A program made the translations under genes and the position numbers. Under the pieces are notes generated by a model. The model had not been told where the DNA came from. It did no database searches and worked only from the letters and a program-made list of their open reading frames with translations. Of a stretch of DNA of 5,377 nucleotides, positions 5,343 through 5,377 are shown piece after piece. Numbering within the stretch: the first letter of the stretch is position 1; the number at the start of each line of letters is the position of its first letter. The stretch lies in assembly GCA_046302855.1 (NCBI GenBank), contig JBKCHH010000069.1, positions 1 through 5,377 of the forward strand, written 5' to 3'. Origin of the DNA: JBKCHH01 sp046302855. Lineage in GTDB: Bacteria; Pseudomonadota; Alphaproteobacteria; Rickettsiales; UBA8987.

Positions 5343-5377
5343 AGCAAGCGGTGGTGATTCATCATCACCGCTTGTTC
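5343..5377 (+). terminator. Probable factor-independent terminator after the coiled-coil gene (truncated by window end)
   Basis: The arm 5345-5358 (CAAGCGGTGGTGAT) pairs with 5361-5374 (ATCATCACCGCTTG) at every position, with a single G-U pair (5354/5365). Since two unpaired bases cannot close a loop, the working hairpin is about 12 pairs with a 6-base loop. It begins about 20 bases after the TAA at 5322-5324. The descending side runs into TTGTTC at the window edge, so the U tract cannot be judged. A smaller hairpin (GCTGG 5313-5317 / CCAGC 5325-5329) holds the stop codon in its loop. Confidence 0.65.

Noticed and set aside
4985..5377. Structured RNA such as tmRNA or SRP RNA, considered because of GC content, hairpins and a GGAGGAAGCAAG segment
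   Set aside because: There is no tRNA-like acceptor/T-arm sequence, no tag reading frame ending in Ala-Ala, and no SRP core motif. The zipper periodicity is better explained by a coding gene, though an RNA role is not fully excluded.

Overview
The window looks like chromosomal DNA from a bacterium of fairly low GC, most likely an alphaproteobacterium. The evidence is the type of ribonucleotide reductase tail, the style of the [2Fe-2S] ferredoxin (CGGACACATCHVYV centre) and a canonical proteobacterial CarB. The lineage is inferred from protein style only; no database search was possible.

Layout: (1) 1-291, plus strand: the C-terminal end of a class I ribonucleotide reductase large subunit (nrdA), cut by the window edge. 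(2) 273-1106, plus: a 277-residue, very AT-rich, Lys/Asn-rich protein of unknown function. Its start overlaps the nrdA end by 19 bases and it carries an internal 17-residue tandem repeat. (3) 1160-4411, minus: carB, complete and intact. (4) 4437-4763, minus: a [2Fe-2S] ferredoxin gene just upstream of carB and almost certainly cotranscribed with it. (5) 4764-5045: a divergent intergenic region with a plus-strand promoter-like segment, including TTGACA and a (CT)5 tract. (6) 5046-5324, plus: a 92-residue coiled-coil protein in a block of clearly higher GC (about 54% over 5101-5340), followed by a strong terminator-like hairpin at the window end.

Functionally, nrdA (deoxyribonucleotide supply) and carB (carbamoyl phosphate for pyrimidines and arginine) are housekeeping nucleotide-metabolism genes lying tail to tail, with the unknown gene between them. 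The ferredoxin is a small electron carrier whose partner is not visible.

Three things are most worth a second look. The first is the fdx-carB junction: a perfect 16-base direct repeat with a 26-base period duplicates the ribosome-binding site and start of carB. It creates an 8-codon mini-ORF linked to both neighbours by TAATG stop/start overlaps. The second is the 92-residue protein: it has five heptad-spaced leucines with asparagine at four successive core 'a' positions, encoded by a decaying 21-base minisatellite that also folds into DNA/RNA hairpins. The third is the promoter-like region of that gene, where a CT dinucleotide run lies between the -35 and the possible -10 elements. I found no tRNA, rRNA, CRISPR array, insertion sequence or recognisable defence system.
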